Shown here: piece by piece, positions 11,770 through 23,107 of the stretch | Position numbering within the stretch: position 1 is the stretch's first letter | How the letters are laid out: every line of letters starts with the position of its first letter | NCBI GenBank assembly: GCA_017591395.1 | Contig: WEDG01002492.1 | Span: 413,973 to 477,972, forward strand | Direction of reading: 5' to 3' | DNA from: Schistocephalus solidus | Lineage: Eukaryota > Platyhelminthes > Cestoda > Diphyllobothriidea > Diphyllobothriidae | Length of the DNA: 64,000 nucleotides | Notes under the pieces: model-generated | What the model was told of the DNA's origin: nothing | What the model saw: only the letters and a program-made list of their open reading frames with translations | Database searches by the model: none | Translations under genes and position numbers: made by a program

Positions 11770-12000
11770 TGGGCCCCACAACAAGGTGGCACAGAGATGG
11801 TGACTTGTGCGTGAATTAGATCATATTGAGAGTAGACTTGCGCTGCATCTACCGCACCCTCTCCCCCTCCCTTCCCCCCACCTGGACCCGCTGTTAAAGG
11901 AAATTCAAGAAGACCGGAGGCAAGAGAGGGCGCAGGTGGCTGGCGGGACTGGAGCCACCCCTAAACGTGCCGCCACCTCAGGCCACGAATACCGAGTTCT
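11770..12000 (-). repeat. R1 interspersed repeat copy
   Basis: Carries the R1 series read in reverse: gtggcacagagatggtgactt, gtgcgtgaattaga, gctgcatctaccgcaccct, a C-rich tract, and gagagggcgcaggtggctgg. These recur in the same order in the copies at 14320, 20830 and 52650. The small open frame here is not a gene. Confidence 0.75.
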
Positions 12001-12123
12001 CTAGTCGGTTGGCAGCCTTCAAAGCCACAACATTTAACCCACTATGATAGCTTTAAGGCGCGCCAGACTGATTGTGGTAAGGAATGCACTAAAAGCGGCA
12101 TGCGAATGGATTCTGCAGTGTCG

Positions 12124-12124
12124 A

Positions 12125-12157
<33 letters not shown>

Positions 12158-12160
12158 TCC
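12124..12160. repeat. (TC)n microsatellite
   Basis: About 34 bp of CT dinucleotide repeat with one interruption. Confidence 0.9.
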
Positions 12161-12337
12161 TTCCCCAATGCACCTGACAGGCATCGGATGTTGGGATTAA
12201 ACGCAAGTGGCTGGCGGAATTCAATAAAATGTATATGCGTGTCACATGCAGCCTGCCCATCCCCCACAAAATACACCCGGTGTGCACAGAAAGGAGGTGG
12301 CTCAGATCTCACGTAGAGGCTACATTAAGAAGGTTGA

Positions 12338-12406
12338 CTAGAAGGCTATCTGCTGGTAATTCTTTATGCAGACGATAAAGTCCTGTACTTGTCTAGGGAG
12401 TTTTAA
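12338..12406 (+). mobile_element. Reverse transcriptase palm fragment (YADD)
   Basis: A short plus-strand frame reads EGYLLVILYADDKVLYLSRE and then stops at 12404-12406. The ILYADD core with hydrophobic flanks is the catalytic motif C of LINE reverse transcriptases, the two Asp residues binding metal. Nothing else of the domain is legible around it, so this is a very old or very short LINE remnant. A chance match is possible but unlikely. Confidence 0.5.
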
Positions 12407-12409
12407 ATA

Positions 12410-13320
12410 GAAAAATTGGGATTTTGGCATTCAATAAACTTTATTTTTACGCTTTAATCTATATTTTTACTTGTGCTAACTTCCATTGGGAAAATAAGTT
12501 GTCCACGTTGCTGAAAATCACTTATAGTTCCGACAACAAAACCTAACTTCTGTCAAAAGAGCAGACAGCGATTTATATGCTAGGCAAGCTGGCAACTGTT
12601 TTTTCGGCACAACTAGGCTCGCAAATCCCGTCTCAGACTTTGCGGATGATAATGAGCTTATTTTGAATTGCAAGCTAGTAAGCCCCTATCCTATTTCAGC
12701 TGCAAGTTCGTACAATTGTTTACGTACTTTTGGCCATGTGTCGAAAGTGAAGAACTGTCTGACCGGTTCCGAAGACTGCAACCCTGGGTAATATTACTAA
12801 GACTGAGTGAGAAGGAGGCTAATCGGGCAACGGAAAATACTTTTTTTCTGAACTTTGGAACTAGTGTAGGAATTCATCGTTTGAGATGAATGCAGCAACA
12901 GAACAGGCGGACAATTACAGGGAGTGTTGGCCAAGGTCCAGTCACGGCTACGGGCCTGGAGGTGAATGGGCAGAGTTCTGCATTCCGGTGCCAGAACAAC
13001 AAATCGATTGACCGATTTCTCATCCGAGACCTAGGCTTCCGGCAATTTTTGACTCGCCCTGCTTCCAGCATAGTGAACTATCTTTGCGGCTGTGAAGTTT
13101 AACTCGTGCCCGTTTTGAAGGCGTCAACCCACCGCATGGCCAGCTTATGTCGGTGGGCAATTCCGACATCTAGTACTGCCTAGCTGCCTCTAAAATGCTC
13201 TGAATGTATGACACATAACACCATGTTCTCGGATGTGATTTTTTGTCTCGGTTCTCCAAGGGCAAGCCCGATGGTATCGGCTTACTACGGCCTTCTGGTG
13301 ACCATCCCGGATAAATTGAT
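12410..13320. other. Non-coding stretch, nothing firm recognised
   Basis: Short open frames only. No splice-bounded exon or repeat landmark was found. Confidence 0.4.
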
Positions 13321-13324
13321 AGCG

Positions 13325-13411
13325 GAACTGCAACTGTCTCTGGTGATGGGTTCGAGAGACAATCCAAAACGTCAGGCCAAGAAACACCATGTTCCAGTGA
13401 TCGCCTCTTGA
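13325..13411 (+). mobile_element. Possible PLE tail fragment
   Basis: The plus-strand translation LQLSLVMGSRDNPKRQAKKH then HVP resembles the tail of the 10.4-kb PLE (FYSLAMGSRGRSKRQMNEHL then VPENAF). Only about 25 residues match and no GIY-YIG is legible upstream. Confidence 0.35.
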
Positions 13412-13550
13412 TCTGAGCGAATTTAATTCCTACCGAGATTTACCATGTGCAGCTCTGGCGTCGGTATACAGCGCCCTGTGCGATGGTCTCCATAATTGGA
13501 GCAGTGATCTGTAATTGGCTAATATCCCTTACAATTGTCGCTTTTCCTCC

Positions 13551-13700
<150 letters not shown>

Positions 13701-13704
13701 CGAT

Positions 13705-14315
13705 CAAGTCTGCCTACCGGCAGAGAAGGTTTTTTTTCAGTGTTGGCTCCAAAGGAGATTCGCCATCACTTTGCTTTGCATAAATGGCCAGTCGAACTTG
13801 TACTTCTTAAACAAACAACTTTAAACTACCCCCAAACCAGACATGGGTGTTTGCTTTACGCAAAGACGGCACTTTTATTGGAGCTGTTCTTGGCTAGGTG
13901 GCGTGGACGCATTAAAAACCAACAGAATAGTCTGGAAGACAGTAAAGACCACCATGCGACTCATTAATTGTGCCATTCTAATCGTTGGCCGACCGTTAAC
14001 GGGTTACTTCCGAAAGCTATTTGGAGATTTTTTACTTGCGCCCTAATTTGGATGGCTTGGTAGCATTCCACCTGCAGCGGATAAGTCCTAGTTTAAACCG
14101 AAAAAAATTGACGGCACTTGCAGTTGTTCGCCAAAATTTGCAGGTAGTTAGCATCCTCAGCGATTTCAGTGAACACACCTTTGGGAAAAAAATATTTTCT
14201 GCCGATATTCCCGGCTGTCCAGGTAACACTGTCCTCAGCGAACCCTCCGTAGTAAGCACAATAAAACGGGAAAGATCCTTTACGATCCCAAAACTTTACG
14301 CCACCAGTTCGACCG
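13705..14315. other. Non-coding stretch, nothing recognised
   Basis: Overlapping short open frames on both strands with no recognisable domain or splice structure. Confidence 0.4.
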
Positions 14316-14319
14316 TCGA

Positions 14320-14650
14320 TTCGGACGAGGTCCATCGGCTGCTCCACAGCAGGGTGGTGCAGCGACGGTGACTGGCGCGTGAATTAGTTTTAAGTGCTAG
14401 TAAACTGGCACTACAGCTACCGCACTCTCTTTCCCTCACACCTCTGCCCCCGGTGTCAAGACAAGAAGCCCCGAGGCGGGACCGGGAGCAGGTGGCTGGT
14501 GCGGCGTGAGCCTGCACCTACGCGTGTCTTTAAGTCCGCCCCCCTCCCCATGTTCAGCATTTGTTATGGGGGCGGAACCCACATAACTCCTGCCGTGCCC
14601 TGAGCAAACCCCCGGGTAGTTGCGGCGCATCTACCACGCGACCCGGTTAG
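14320..14650 (-). repeat. R1 interspersed repeat, long copy
   Basis: On the minus strand it contains, in order: ctaccgggt-like sequence with cgtggtagatgc, the ggcaggagttatgtgggttc region, gccaccagcc-like sequence, agagagtgcggtagctgtag, aattcacgcgccagtcaccgtc, and gacggtcgaactgg. The same order occurs at 35330-35690 and 52655-52985. GC-rich, non-coding, about 330 bp. Confidence 0.78.
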
Positions 14651-15900
14651 GGGGCAGATAGCTTCATGCCATTTACCTGTACGCAAAATTATAAATCTAG
14701 GGGTAATTCTTAATGAAATCTTACGTCAAATGAAATTCAAATAAGAAGTATTTTGTTCCCAGCAAAATTTTAAACGAATATAATCACCAGAAATAGTTTT
14801 TTTCCGCAGGAGATTTTGCGATCAAGCCCTTCCTGGTGCAATCAATAGATGGCAGGAGGAATTTGCTCGGACAACACAGTTTATTCAGCGCAAAATAAGG
14901 TCACTCAGAAAGATGACAGAAATATGCAAAAAGGACGGTAGGAAACGAAGAAGCGTGCAGATAAAAGGTTTATGGATTGCTCAAACTAGGTCAGTTGTAC
15001 TACACTGTCAAGGTTTTCTTCCTTCCGTATGTAGGCCACTGCTATGCAGCGCAGTTGTCCATGTAGGAGCAAGAACATGGATCGACAAGGTGTCCACTAT
15101 CTAATTGTTTTCTGCTAGATGCGAGAGGGCTTTTTTCTCTGGTAGTAAAACTTGCCTATGCAAGTTCTCAAGTGAACTAGCTACCAGTCACCATTACGTT
15201 CGTCCATTTGTACGTGCATTCACATGTACAGTATGGGACCTAACTCATAAAATCTGCCTAACTTCGGGAAAAATCACTCAAAAATCTGAAATCCGTGCGA
15301 AACGCACCCACAAAAGCATACAACTAATAATGAAAGACCCCAAAGTAAATGAAAACGCAATGTGTTCGTTTGAAAAAATGTGAAAACGGAAAAAATTCGC
15401 GCTACGTGAGTAGACTCGAGGTTTGCAATTATATAATACTTTTCCATACATATAACGGACTAAAGAAAACGTTATGGGCACAGTAACGTGAAAAAAAAGT
15501 ATTTTTTAAAGTACATTTTCACGAAATCTCCTCCGATACTTGCTGTTATATGTAGTCTGATACACTTGACTTCATAAATACAGTTTGCGGCGCTGTGCGT
15601 GGACACGGCAGCCTCCGTCTCTTTAACTAGAATACACTTCGTAGAACTGCTGGATATAATCTGAGCTATCGTGAGACTGTCGTTCGGTTGTGCTTCATAT
15701 ATCATCGCCCTTAAAAGATAAAGACGGTTCTTTGGATCTTATCGGAACTGCCTATATCATCAGATTTTGTTGCATAAGACTACTATACTTCGGGGGGAAA
15801 CAGGCTAGAAAATCACCTTAACCAAGGTTCCTCTGGGACGGGTCGAATCTGAGTTTAGGACTTAAAGCGAATCGAATACATAAAATAAATATTAAAGTAC
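14650..15900. other. Non-coding stretch, nothing recognised
   Basis: AT-rich, with short open frames and no domain, splice-bounded exon or repeat landmark. Confidence 0.45.
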
Positions 15901-15904
15901 TGGA

Positions 15905-16072
15905 AAATCAGAATGCTCATTTCTGGCTTAGCAACCATCGTCAGCCACACATACCCAACCCAACAGTTTGTACCACCCGAAGCTTGAACCCAGGACCTTT
16001 TGATTAGAAGTCTAACGTTCTAAACATTGAGTCACGAGTTCGTTGTCTTGCTGGTTTCGAGCAGGAATATTC
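15905..16072 (-). mobile_element. tRNA-derived SINE, old diverged copy
   Basis: On the minus strand: 5' extension (gaatattcctgctcgaaacc), a decayed tRNA head (cgtgactcaatgtttagaac, then ggtcctgggttcaagcttcg), and the body with CTGACGA (15944-15938), a 5-bp hairpin and GAAA (15923-15920). It aligns along its length with the copy at 9488-9790 but with many substitutions. Confidence 0.72.
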
Positions 16073-16177
16073 CTATTGTTGGATGGACGGTCACCAAATG
16101 GGGTTTGAAAGTGAGCCCCAGACAGCATGAGACGATTGAGTCCCATAACCGATTGGTAACCGTCCATCCACCAATAG
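16073..16177. repeat. Foldback with 25-bp inverted arms
   Basis: Arms 16073-16097 and 16153-16177 are inverted copies (ctattgttggatggacgg... against ctattggtggatggacgg...) with 2 mismatches. The loop contains a diverged SINE tail (gtgagccccagac). It directly follows the old SINE. Confidence 0.75.
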
Positions 16178-16179
16178 AA

Positions 16180-16740
16180 AATTAATACTGTGTTGTTTAA
16201 AAAAACTCACTTTTGTAAAAAAAACGAAAAATGCTGGAAGCGTACAAAATCGCTGTAACGGATTAAACTGCGGTTTTCAATTTACAGAAAGCTTATACAT
16301 TCAAATAACAGTAAATAAAACAGAACACGTCAAATAACGTTCAAAAGGTAGGTCTTTAGCGAAGTGGTCCACCAAGTGCATTGCCCAAACTAACTGTGTC
16401 TACGCTTCTCAATCGCTCGTCAACGCACAGTTTTTCAAAGCAATATAATACGATGTCGGTGTAGCTGTCCACCCGACTACCGCATGGAAAATATTCATAC
16501 AAGTAGCGGGCGAAGCGAACGTTTAGTGAGTATCAGGTGTCATTTATCAGATTCGAGACATTTTTAGAATAAGATGGGTTCACTGGAACAGGTTTTATTT
16601 GAAATACTGCTGTTTTGGAGAGCTTGATCGGCTGACCATTGTCAAAGGTTTAAATGCACTTAACCGTGGCCTGCCGTGTCCTGCCTGTTAGCTTCGTGTT
16701 CATAAGGGTGACTAAGTCATCAATTTTCTTGATTTCGGTG
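16180..16740. other. Non-coding stretch, nothing recognised
   Basis: No legible coding or repeat structure. The downstream edge leads into PLE debris. Confidence 0.4.
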
Positions 16741-16905
16741 TGGCGGTCTTGTTCTAAGCTTCATTTACATAATTATGTAAGGCTGTATGTAAAAGTTGCA
16801 GGAAGGTCAATAAGTCTATTGATGGAGTTGACATCGGAATACCACACCTCAAGTGTTAGCCGTTCCGTCTTTGAGTTGCCCCGGCCTAAGTTGGTAGCCC
16901 CATGA
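16740..16905 (-). mobile_element. Penelope-like element remnant (tail of the nuclease domain)
   Basis: The minus-strand translation ATNLGRGNSKTERLTLEVWY then SDVNSINRLIDLPATFTYSL and a stop is clearly related to the segments ending INKHIDLPV (6.3 kb) and INRHIDLPAA (10.7 kb). It lacks the GIY-YIG motifs and is a dead fragment of the same PLE lineage. Confidence 0.62.
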
Positions 16906-16949
16906 AGCACGAAAGCATGGCCTTTTGCTCTGAAGTGAGTTGCAAGTTT

Positions 16950-17684
16950 TTAAAGCAGGCGTAAACAGCAGGATTTATTGGTACCAAGAAATTTCGCGAC
17001 GGCTTATCAACTGCAACCCGTCTTTGCATAACACAAGTAACGAATGAAAATGGACAGCAGTTTGAATTAACAGAAAATCAATACATAACAGCAAGGTCCA
17101 ATGGACAACGTAAATAACTTCAAGAAATAAAATGTGAGGGAGAAGCTTATACAACTAAAACCATGAAGCATCTAGGGTGAAAATCACCAGGGCAATTGTA
17201 GATTGATCTTGTGGTCTAGTTGCTTACAAAGATTGGGTTTCTCCCTCCGTATATACGCTGCTTCCAAGTAGCGCAATGTCCGAGTTGTTCGTGCCCGAAC
17301 AAGTACTCGGAAAGCTGTTTTGAGGTCTACGTAATGACCACTGTCTAGTATATGTTTAGTAATCGAAGAACGTGGTACTTTATTTTCTTGTTTAAACAAC
17401 CAATTAGGTAAATGTTCAGCGGCTCTGGTTGCTAATTGCCTTTGCGTTCGCCCAATGTACTTGCATCCACAAGTGCACGTGAATTCATAAACACAATTTG
17501 GGGTGGCGTGCAACGGCAAGGCATCCTTTGGATGGTTGATTGGCAGGCTTCTAGTACGATTGATAAAGAAGAGCTGAGCTGCAAAGACGGGTTGCAGTTG
17601 ATAAGCCGTCGCGAAATTTCTTGGTACCAATAAATCCTGCTGTTTACGCCTGCTTTAAATTCATACCCGGGAGAAAATGCTTCA
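16950..17684 (-). mobile_element. Penelope-like element insertion with inverted terminal duplication
   Basis: An 80-bp sequence at 17580-17659 is present as a perfect inverted copy at 16949-17028. The unit is flanked by a 12-bp direct repeat, agttgcaagttt (16938-16949 and 17685-17696), which fits a target-site duplication. Inside lies an intact GIY-YIG reading frame on the minus strand. Partial inverted duplication of the 5' part is a known hallmark of PLE integration. The element is 5'-truncated (no RT domain) and about 735 bp long. Its nuclease differs from the other PLE copies here, so it is a separate lineage. Confidence 0.82.
17184..17630 (-). CDS. GIY-YIG endonuclease domain of a Penelope-like element (5'-truncated)
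   Basis: This 148-codon frame has no in-frame break. It shows the GIY-type motif CVYEF (residues 46-50), YIGRTQRQL (58-66) with the conserved Arg, SITKHILDSGH (89-99), and LEAAYIRREKPNLCKQ (122-137), where E123 is the expected metal-binding Glu and KPNL the usual following motif. The spacing CVY-x9-YIG and two Cys pairs (CTCGC) are typical of PLE nucleases. The domain makes the nick that primes PLE insertion. The listed start is a TTG and is not a real initiation site, because in a full element this domain is the C-terminus of a polyprotein with reverse transcriptase. Expression from this truncated copy is doubtful. Confidence 0.75.
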   Translation of the reverse strand: MVPRNFATAYQLQPVFAAQLFFINRTRSLPINHPKDALPLHATPNCVYEFTCTCGCKYIGRTQRQLATRAAEHLPNWLFKQENKVPRSSITKHILDSGHYVDLKTAFRVLVRARTTRTLRYLEAAYIRREKPNLCKQLDHKINLQLPW

Positions 17685-17699
17685 AGTTGCAAGTTTATC

Positions 17700-18710
17700 A
17701 GATTCCCTGTCGCAATCTTCTTTGCGGCTTCACAAGTTGGACTGAAAGGAGGTTGAGCTCACGAAGAAAAAACGGACGACGTGTGACAAGCGAGTCGCTG
17801 GCCCGAGGATGTAAAGGCGTTCGATATCACGGATAGAAATTGGCGTGCGCCGTCAATAGGTCGGGCGGAAAGCTAGCCAGCAGCCTGCGACAACAATTTC
17901 ATAAATCAGCATATCGATCGGGGTGCCGGTCGCCGCGCGCTGCGATGGTCTGACGTAATGACCCCGTTCTCACCCGAAAAGGAATACGGTCGACGCTGGA
18001 TGGGACGGCGCAAAAGCGCCGACAAAGGATTTCGAACTGACGGACGCCACATTTATGTGATTTCTTGCAGTTTTTAGACCGTTGCATGGGCGCGAACTCT
18101 CACACAAATGCACGATCCCGGAGCTGGAACTCTCCTGTCTGCAAAAAAACATAAGTTCGTAGCTTTGCTCCGCTACTGGTGAATTGACAAAATATTTGGT
18201 TTCACACAAAGTTTATAGCTTTGTACAAAAACAGATTGGTGGGAATTAGAGGAAATTGGTGCAGCTCTAAATTACGACGTCAGTGCCTGTAGGCTCTGTC
18301 GGTGAGCATTCTCTATTATGTACTGTCACTCTTTGTTCCACCTAGTGTTCCAACAATCATGTATTCTTCTTTGCGATAGCAATCCTCTTCCATGTATTCC
18401 TATCACACTCGTTACAGTGAACTCATGAATTCTGAAGTTTCCCGTTTTCTTTTAGCGAAAGAAATACCGCTCTGGTCACATGAGAATTCTCTCGTTTCAT
18501 TGTGAGCATCGTCGCAACCAGAAAGAACGGCCTCTCGGTACAAGGAAGTCATTATAAGTTAAAAAAATTTTCTGGAGCGTTCGTCAGAAAAGGATCCTGA
18601 TATGGAAATCGAATTTTATTATTAGAAATGACCAGGGCCGAAAGTTTACTTTAAAAAGGTCATTTTAATCAGGCTCATAATCCATACAAATAACCTCGCC
18701 AGCACTGGCA
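17700..18710. other. Non-coding stretch with a GC-richer block
   Basis: 17720-18130 is noticeably richer in G, C and CpG than its surroundings but has no convincing exon. The rest is AT-rich with nothing recognised. Confidence 0.35.
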
Positions 18711-18714
18711 GCGT

Positions 18715-21700
18715 CCCCGGCTCTACAATGGCAAGCAATGACAAAACGACGGAGAGACTCTACAAAGGTCGCCTTTCTCGTAGCTCTGCCGAAGGCGGCT
18801 AAAGTGATTGTATTGGTTGACTTCAATGCCCACGCAGACACCGAACGGACTATCCGCGAGGGAGTGCTAGGTTGCCACTGAGTCAGCAGCTAAAACCGCA
18901 ACGACCTCCTGTTGCAGGCGTACACACAACACAAACTCTCCCTCATCAACGCCTCCCTCGGTCTTGAACACCTGGAGAGGACAGCGTGGAGGTACCCTCG
19001 TTTGCTTCATTGTCGACTGTTGGATTACGTGTCCATTGCAAAGGTGCAGAACGACGATGAATTCGAGATTGAACCTCGCCTTGCCGTATTGATGAAGAGG
19101 CCGACACTTCGCCGGTGGAGACGAATTCAAACGAAAAATTAATCAACGAAGATAACCGTGGCAGAACTGGACCTAGCTATACGTAGGTGGGAACTCACCA
19201 ACCAAATGAACATACAGCTTGGCCACGTGCATATTTTGGGAACGGAAAACTCTGAGCACAGATGATAGAGATTGCCGACAGCCATGCATGCCAATGCCAC
19301 TGCAGTTATCGCACCGGCACGTCGATAAGACCGGGACGGGTCTGATGGCATGGATGACCACATATAGTGACTTAATTCATAGAAAAACCGAATCTACAAA
19401 ATCTAAATGACTAATAGCATAACCGAAAACAATGTCGCATTGTTCCACTGCCATCGCCAGATGCAGCGGACGCAGACTATCCAGTGAGTCAGAAAGAAAA
19501 ATACTTGTAGGTCAAGGTGAAATGACGAAGTTCTTCGAAGGCACCCAACACATTGAAACTGCGCCACTGCTGAGCCCAGATGAAGCTCCCCTACTGACAG
19601 ATAGACAGCATATCCTGGAGTGCTGAGCCGAGAACTTCAGGTACGTCCTCATTCGGCTTCTAAAAATCCGCGGGAGGTCATAAACAGACTTCCTTGAGTG
19701 GAGACCGAAATTGAACTGTATCGCCCACCATCCCTACGGGTAATAATCAGAGCAATGCAACAGGTGTCCAGCGGAAAAACTCCAGAAGCTGACCCAGTTT
19801 CAGCCGAACACGGCGGCCTTCAACTCATGAGTAAGCTCACCTCACTATTTCAGATGTGGCGACAGCGACAAATTCTGCACAATTCTAAGAATGGAATGCT
19901 ACCTCATGACAACAAACGCATACTTAACAGGTAAATCTGCAACAGTCACCGGGCGTCTCCTTATACAAGATAGTCGGCGAAAACTTCGCTCAAACACCAT
20001 TTAGCCATCTGGGTGTACATTTGAAACAAGTACTGCTCTGTGAAGATCAGAGTACATTTCAAAGGAACCACGGGATCAGTAATAAGATCTTCGAGGTACG
20101 GTAACTTTAGGATAAATATCAGTGAATTGGGCTGAGTTCCTATGATAAAAGCCCTCGACATCGTGAACAGAGATGACCTCTGGAAAGTACTTAGACAATT
20201 TTAATGTTCCTAGTGGTTCACTGTGACGGTAGGGCAGTTTCAGGGTGCTATGATGGAATGCATGACGGGAAAGAAATCAAACCCGGAAGCCCTGGCAGTG
20301 ACAGCGCCAGCTTCCTGTCCTCCGCAGTGGTGATGAACGATACCGATAGAAGTGACTACAATCGATCTAAACTAGTCCCAACAATGTGAAATTATTCAGA
20401 ATCCGACATCTTCAAGCCATAACAAATCCCACCAAGACAAGGATAGATAAGCTCCTATTTCGACGCCGCAACTTAATCGGACATGCAGAGCGGGCTGGAC
20501 ATATGCGCCTCCAGATGTACTAACGTCGGACGATCATCAACACAGAAATCGTTGTCAAGCGCCAATCACCGAATCCCCAGGGATCCTCGCAATTGATAAT
20601 GATAAGCATTCCGCAGTAGTAGGTCAGTTCTTTTATTTTGGCAGCATCCTCTGGTGGACCGTCAAAATGTATGACAAGGTTGCCATCCAGATAGCTAAAG
20701 CTACCCATGTCGTGGGCAAGTTAGAACAGTTAGTCTGCCGTGACATTCTTCACACCACGAAACCGGGGAAATGCAAGGCTATCATCTGGACGACAGTTCA
20801 ACTGTCACAGACGATGATAGCAACGGTGCATTGTATAGTATGGCGGGCGCAAGTACAGCGACTTGTGCGCGAGTTAGTTTATAGTGATTGCAGACGTTCG
20901 ATGCATCTACCAAACTATCTCCTCCCTCGTCCACCTGGGCTCTATGTCAAGACCGAGTCAGGAAGAACAGGAGCCTGATCTGGCGCAGGTGGCAAACCCT
21001 CTACGGGTTCCACCCATGCCTGGTGCGCGGACGGTGGACCAGGTTTTCCCACAAACAAGAGAGGGACCGTTCAGATGACAACCCACTGGAAATGTCATAG
21101 AGGCCACATTAAGAAGGAGTCATTGCGGCCTGACTCTGCGTCCACAGAGTTTGACTGAGACACCCCGTCATTTGAAAGCCTTCAAGTCCCGATTTTTAGT
21201 GTATCGTGACGTTTTTCAAGCGCGTTAGATTGTTTACAGGAAAAAAATATGTTCTGAATGACATGAGACACGGTCCCCATAGTTGACATAACACTCTCCC
21301 TTCCCCATCCCAGGCATTAGTCCATTGTTCGAGGCAGCCAACTATCTGATGCGGGGATTCAGTGCAAGAGGCTAGCGCAGCGGACGACTGTGCGTCGGCT
21401 GAAGCCATTCTTTTGGGTGAACTTCCCCATGGGTACTCGTAGACAAAGTAGACAAAACGATGCTGTAATGACTCAGCTAAAATTTCGATCGATGTCTTTG
21501 GAATAACTAGGAGAACTGAGAAACTCCTGCAGAACACCAACAGGCAGCCATATTTGAAGGCAACTGAATGGAAAGGGATAAGGCGAAGAAACGCGTAATA
21601 TTGGAATCCAGTAGACAGACACCTAAACCCCTTAATATACCCTCATGGTCCACGCGCGCTCAAGGCCCGAGTTGGCTTTGTTGGACATCTTCGGGATCAA

Positions 21701-21770
21701 CGCCATGTCAACAGTGCCAAAACACCACTGAGGATCAAGCATTGACATCAGCTTCTTCAACGAGAGCACC
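18715..21770 (+). mobile_element. RTE-like LINE fossil (endonuclease, RT and zinc-finger tail)
   Basis: Fragments of one LINE polyprotein appear in order but in shifting frames. The endonuclease comes first: KVIVLVDFNAHADTERTIRE at about 18800 and HCRLLDYVSIAKVQ near 19010-19050. Next come the linker APLLSPDEAPLLTDRQHILE (about 19560), the RT entry RAMQQVSSGKTPEADPVSAE (about 19750), KALDIVNRDDLWKVLRQF (20148-20201), YDKVAIQIAKATHVVGKLEQ (about 20670) and a finger remnant ARVGFVGHLRD (about 21665). The (V)DFNAH and DY motifs are those of APE-type endonucleases. There are many frameshifts and stops, the catalytic YADD is not legible, and an R1 copy (20830-21110) sits in it. It is long dead. 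Confidence 0.72.
20830..21115 (-). repeat. R1 interspersed repeat inside the LINE fossil
   Basis: Contains the R1 landmarks in reverse: gcgacttgtgcgcgagttag, tgcatctaccaaactatctc, a C-rich tract with cacctgggctc, gatctggcgcaggtggc, and a trailing gaggccacattaagaagg, which also occurs near 12325. The small open frames are artefacts. Confidence 0.7.
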
Positions 21771-21779
21771 CTTCCAACT

Positions 21780-23050
21780 GCCTGGTAGGACAGCTCCGCA
21801 TACGCTCTAGTGAGGTCAGTCAGAAGGAAACGTAGTGCGCTCTGACGAGACAGCCAGCCAACTCCCGAGCCTGCAGTAACGCCCGTCACGAACACCTTAC
21901 ATGGTCACAGTCAGCGAACCATCAGCTACCGCGTGGACCTATTCTATCATAGTTGCATACACGAAAGCGTTCAGCTCGGACCTCCCCTATACCAAATCTC
22001 TATACCGACATGTGCAACCACACCATGCGATAGAATTTGCCGCTGTTGCTATCATGGGCAAAATTTCGTAAGCGAGGGTGTGAACATAACGCTTGTGCCA
22101 CAACCGTGCTGTACGGCGCAATTTGGTCAAGATAATTCGACATCCAACCCGCGTACTAAGTGCATAGCTGGAGGTGTTCACGCGAAGTCGGGCACAGTGT
22201 CCAGCTTCGTCAGCAGTCGGTCGAATTGCTCAAGATGTCCGTTGTGGCACGTGAAATGGAAGAGAGTTTTGAGATAGAGATAACGCTCTTCGCAGAAAAT
22301 CGGTGCATCCCTTACCATAGTAAATATGATAAACCACAAGTCGTGCCTTAGAAAGCTGTCAACTTAGGAAACAAATCGGACCGTTAAACCGAAGATCCTA
22401 TTGTAGCTGCCTCTTCTTAATAAGGCCCTTACGGTACCTGGGCTTCCGAGAGATTCGAGCACGCCGTACATGATAACTAACCGACACGTAGAGTATTGCG
22501 TCAATCCATTTCCTAGTCAGCTTGAATCAGCGTATTAGGGAGGGGAGGGAATAATTTCGACCTCGTATTTGGAGCTGTGAACCACTAAACGTGTCTTGAA
22601 ACTTTCTCGATGAATTAATAGTCGAGGCTTCTGATTTTGCTCCGATGGGATAACTCGATCCTACAGAGGACTGAGGTGTAAAATGCAACGTCCTTTTGCC
22701 TATTATACTCTTTTGACTCTCCAGTTACTATGGAATCTAAATCATCCCTCCAACGAAGTCTGGATTATGTGGAGTTTGCGGATCAGTTCGTGTGTGGTAC
22801 GCGTAGACGGGTTAGTTAATCTCGTCAGTCATTGTGCCAACGCCCCCCGTCGTCTTTGCCTTGTCATTAGAACCTGTTAAATGTGAGAAGGTAGAGTTGG
22901 ATAGATTCAGAACAAATCTATTTTATTATAAAAAGGTCCTTCTTTAAGTCACGGGTGTGCCTGCCTCGTGGGACAGTGATGATTCTCATCGCTTTCGACT
23001 AAGCATGCTAAAATGAAGCAGTTTTGTAAAAAACATTATTAAGCCCTATT
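21780..23050. other. Non-coding stretch, nothing recognised
   Basis: Possibly contains more LINE debris, but no motif is legible. Confidence 0.35.
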
Positions 23051-23054
<4 letters not shown>

Positions 23055-23098
<44 letters not shown>

Positions 23099-23107
23099 CA
23101 TATATAT
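23055..23107. repeat. (TA)n microsatellite with CATATA variants
   Basis: About 50 bp of TA repeat at the left edge of the palindromic repeat array. Confidence 0.9.
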
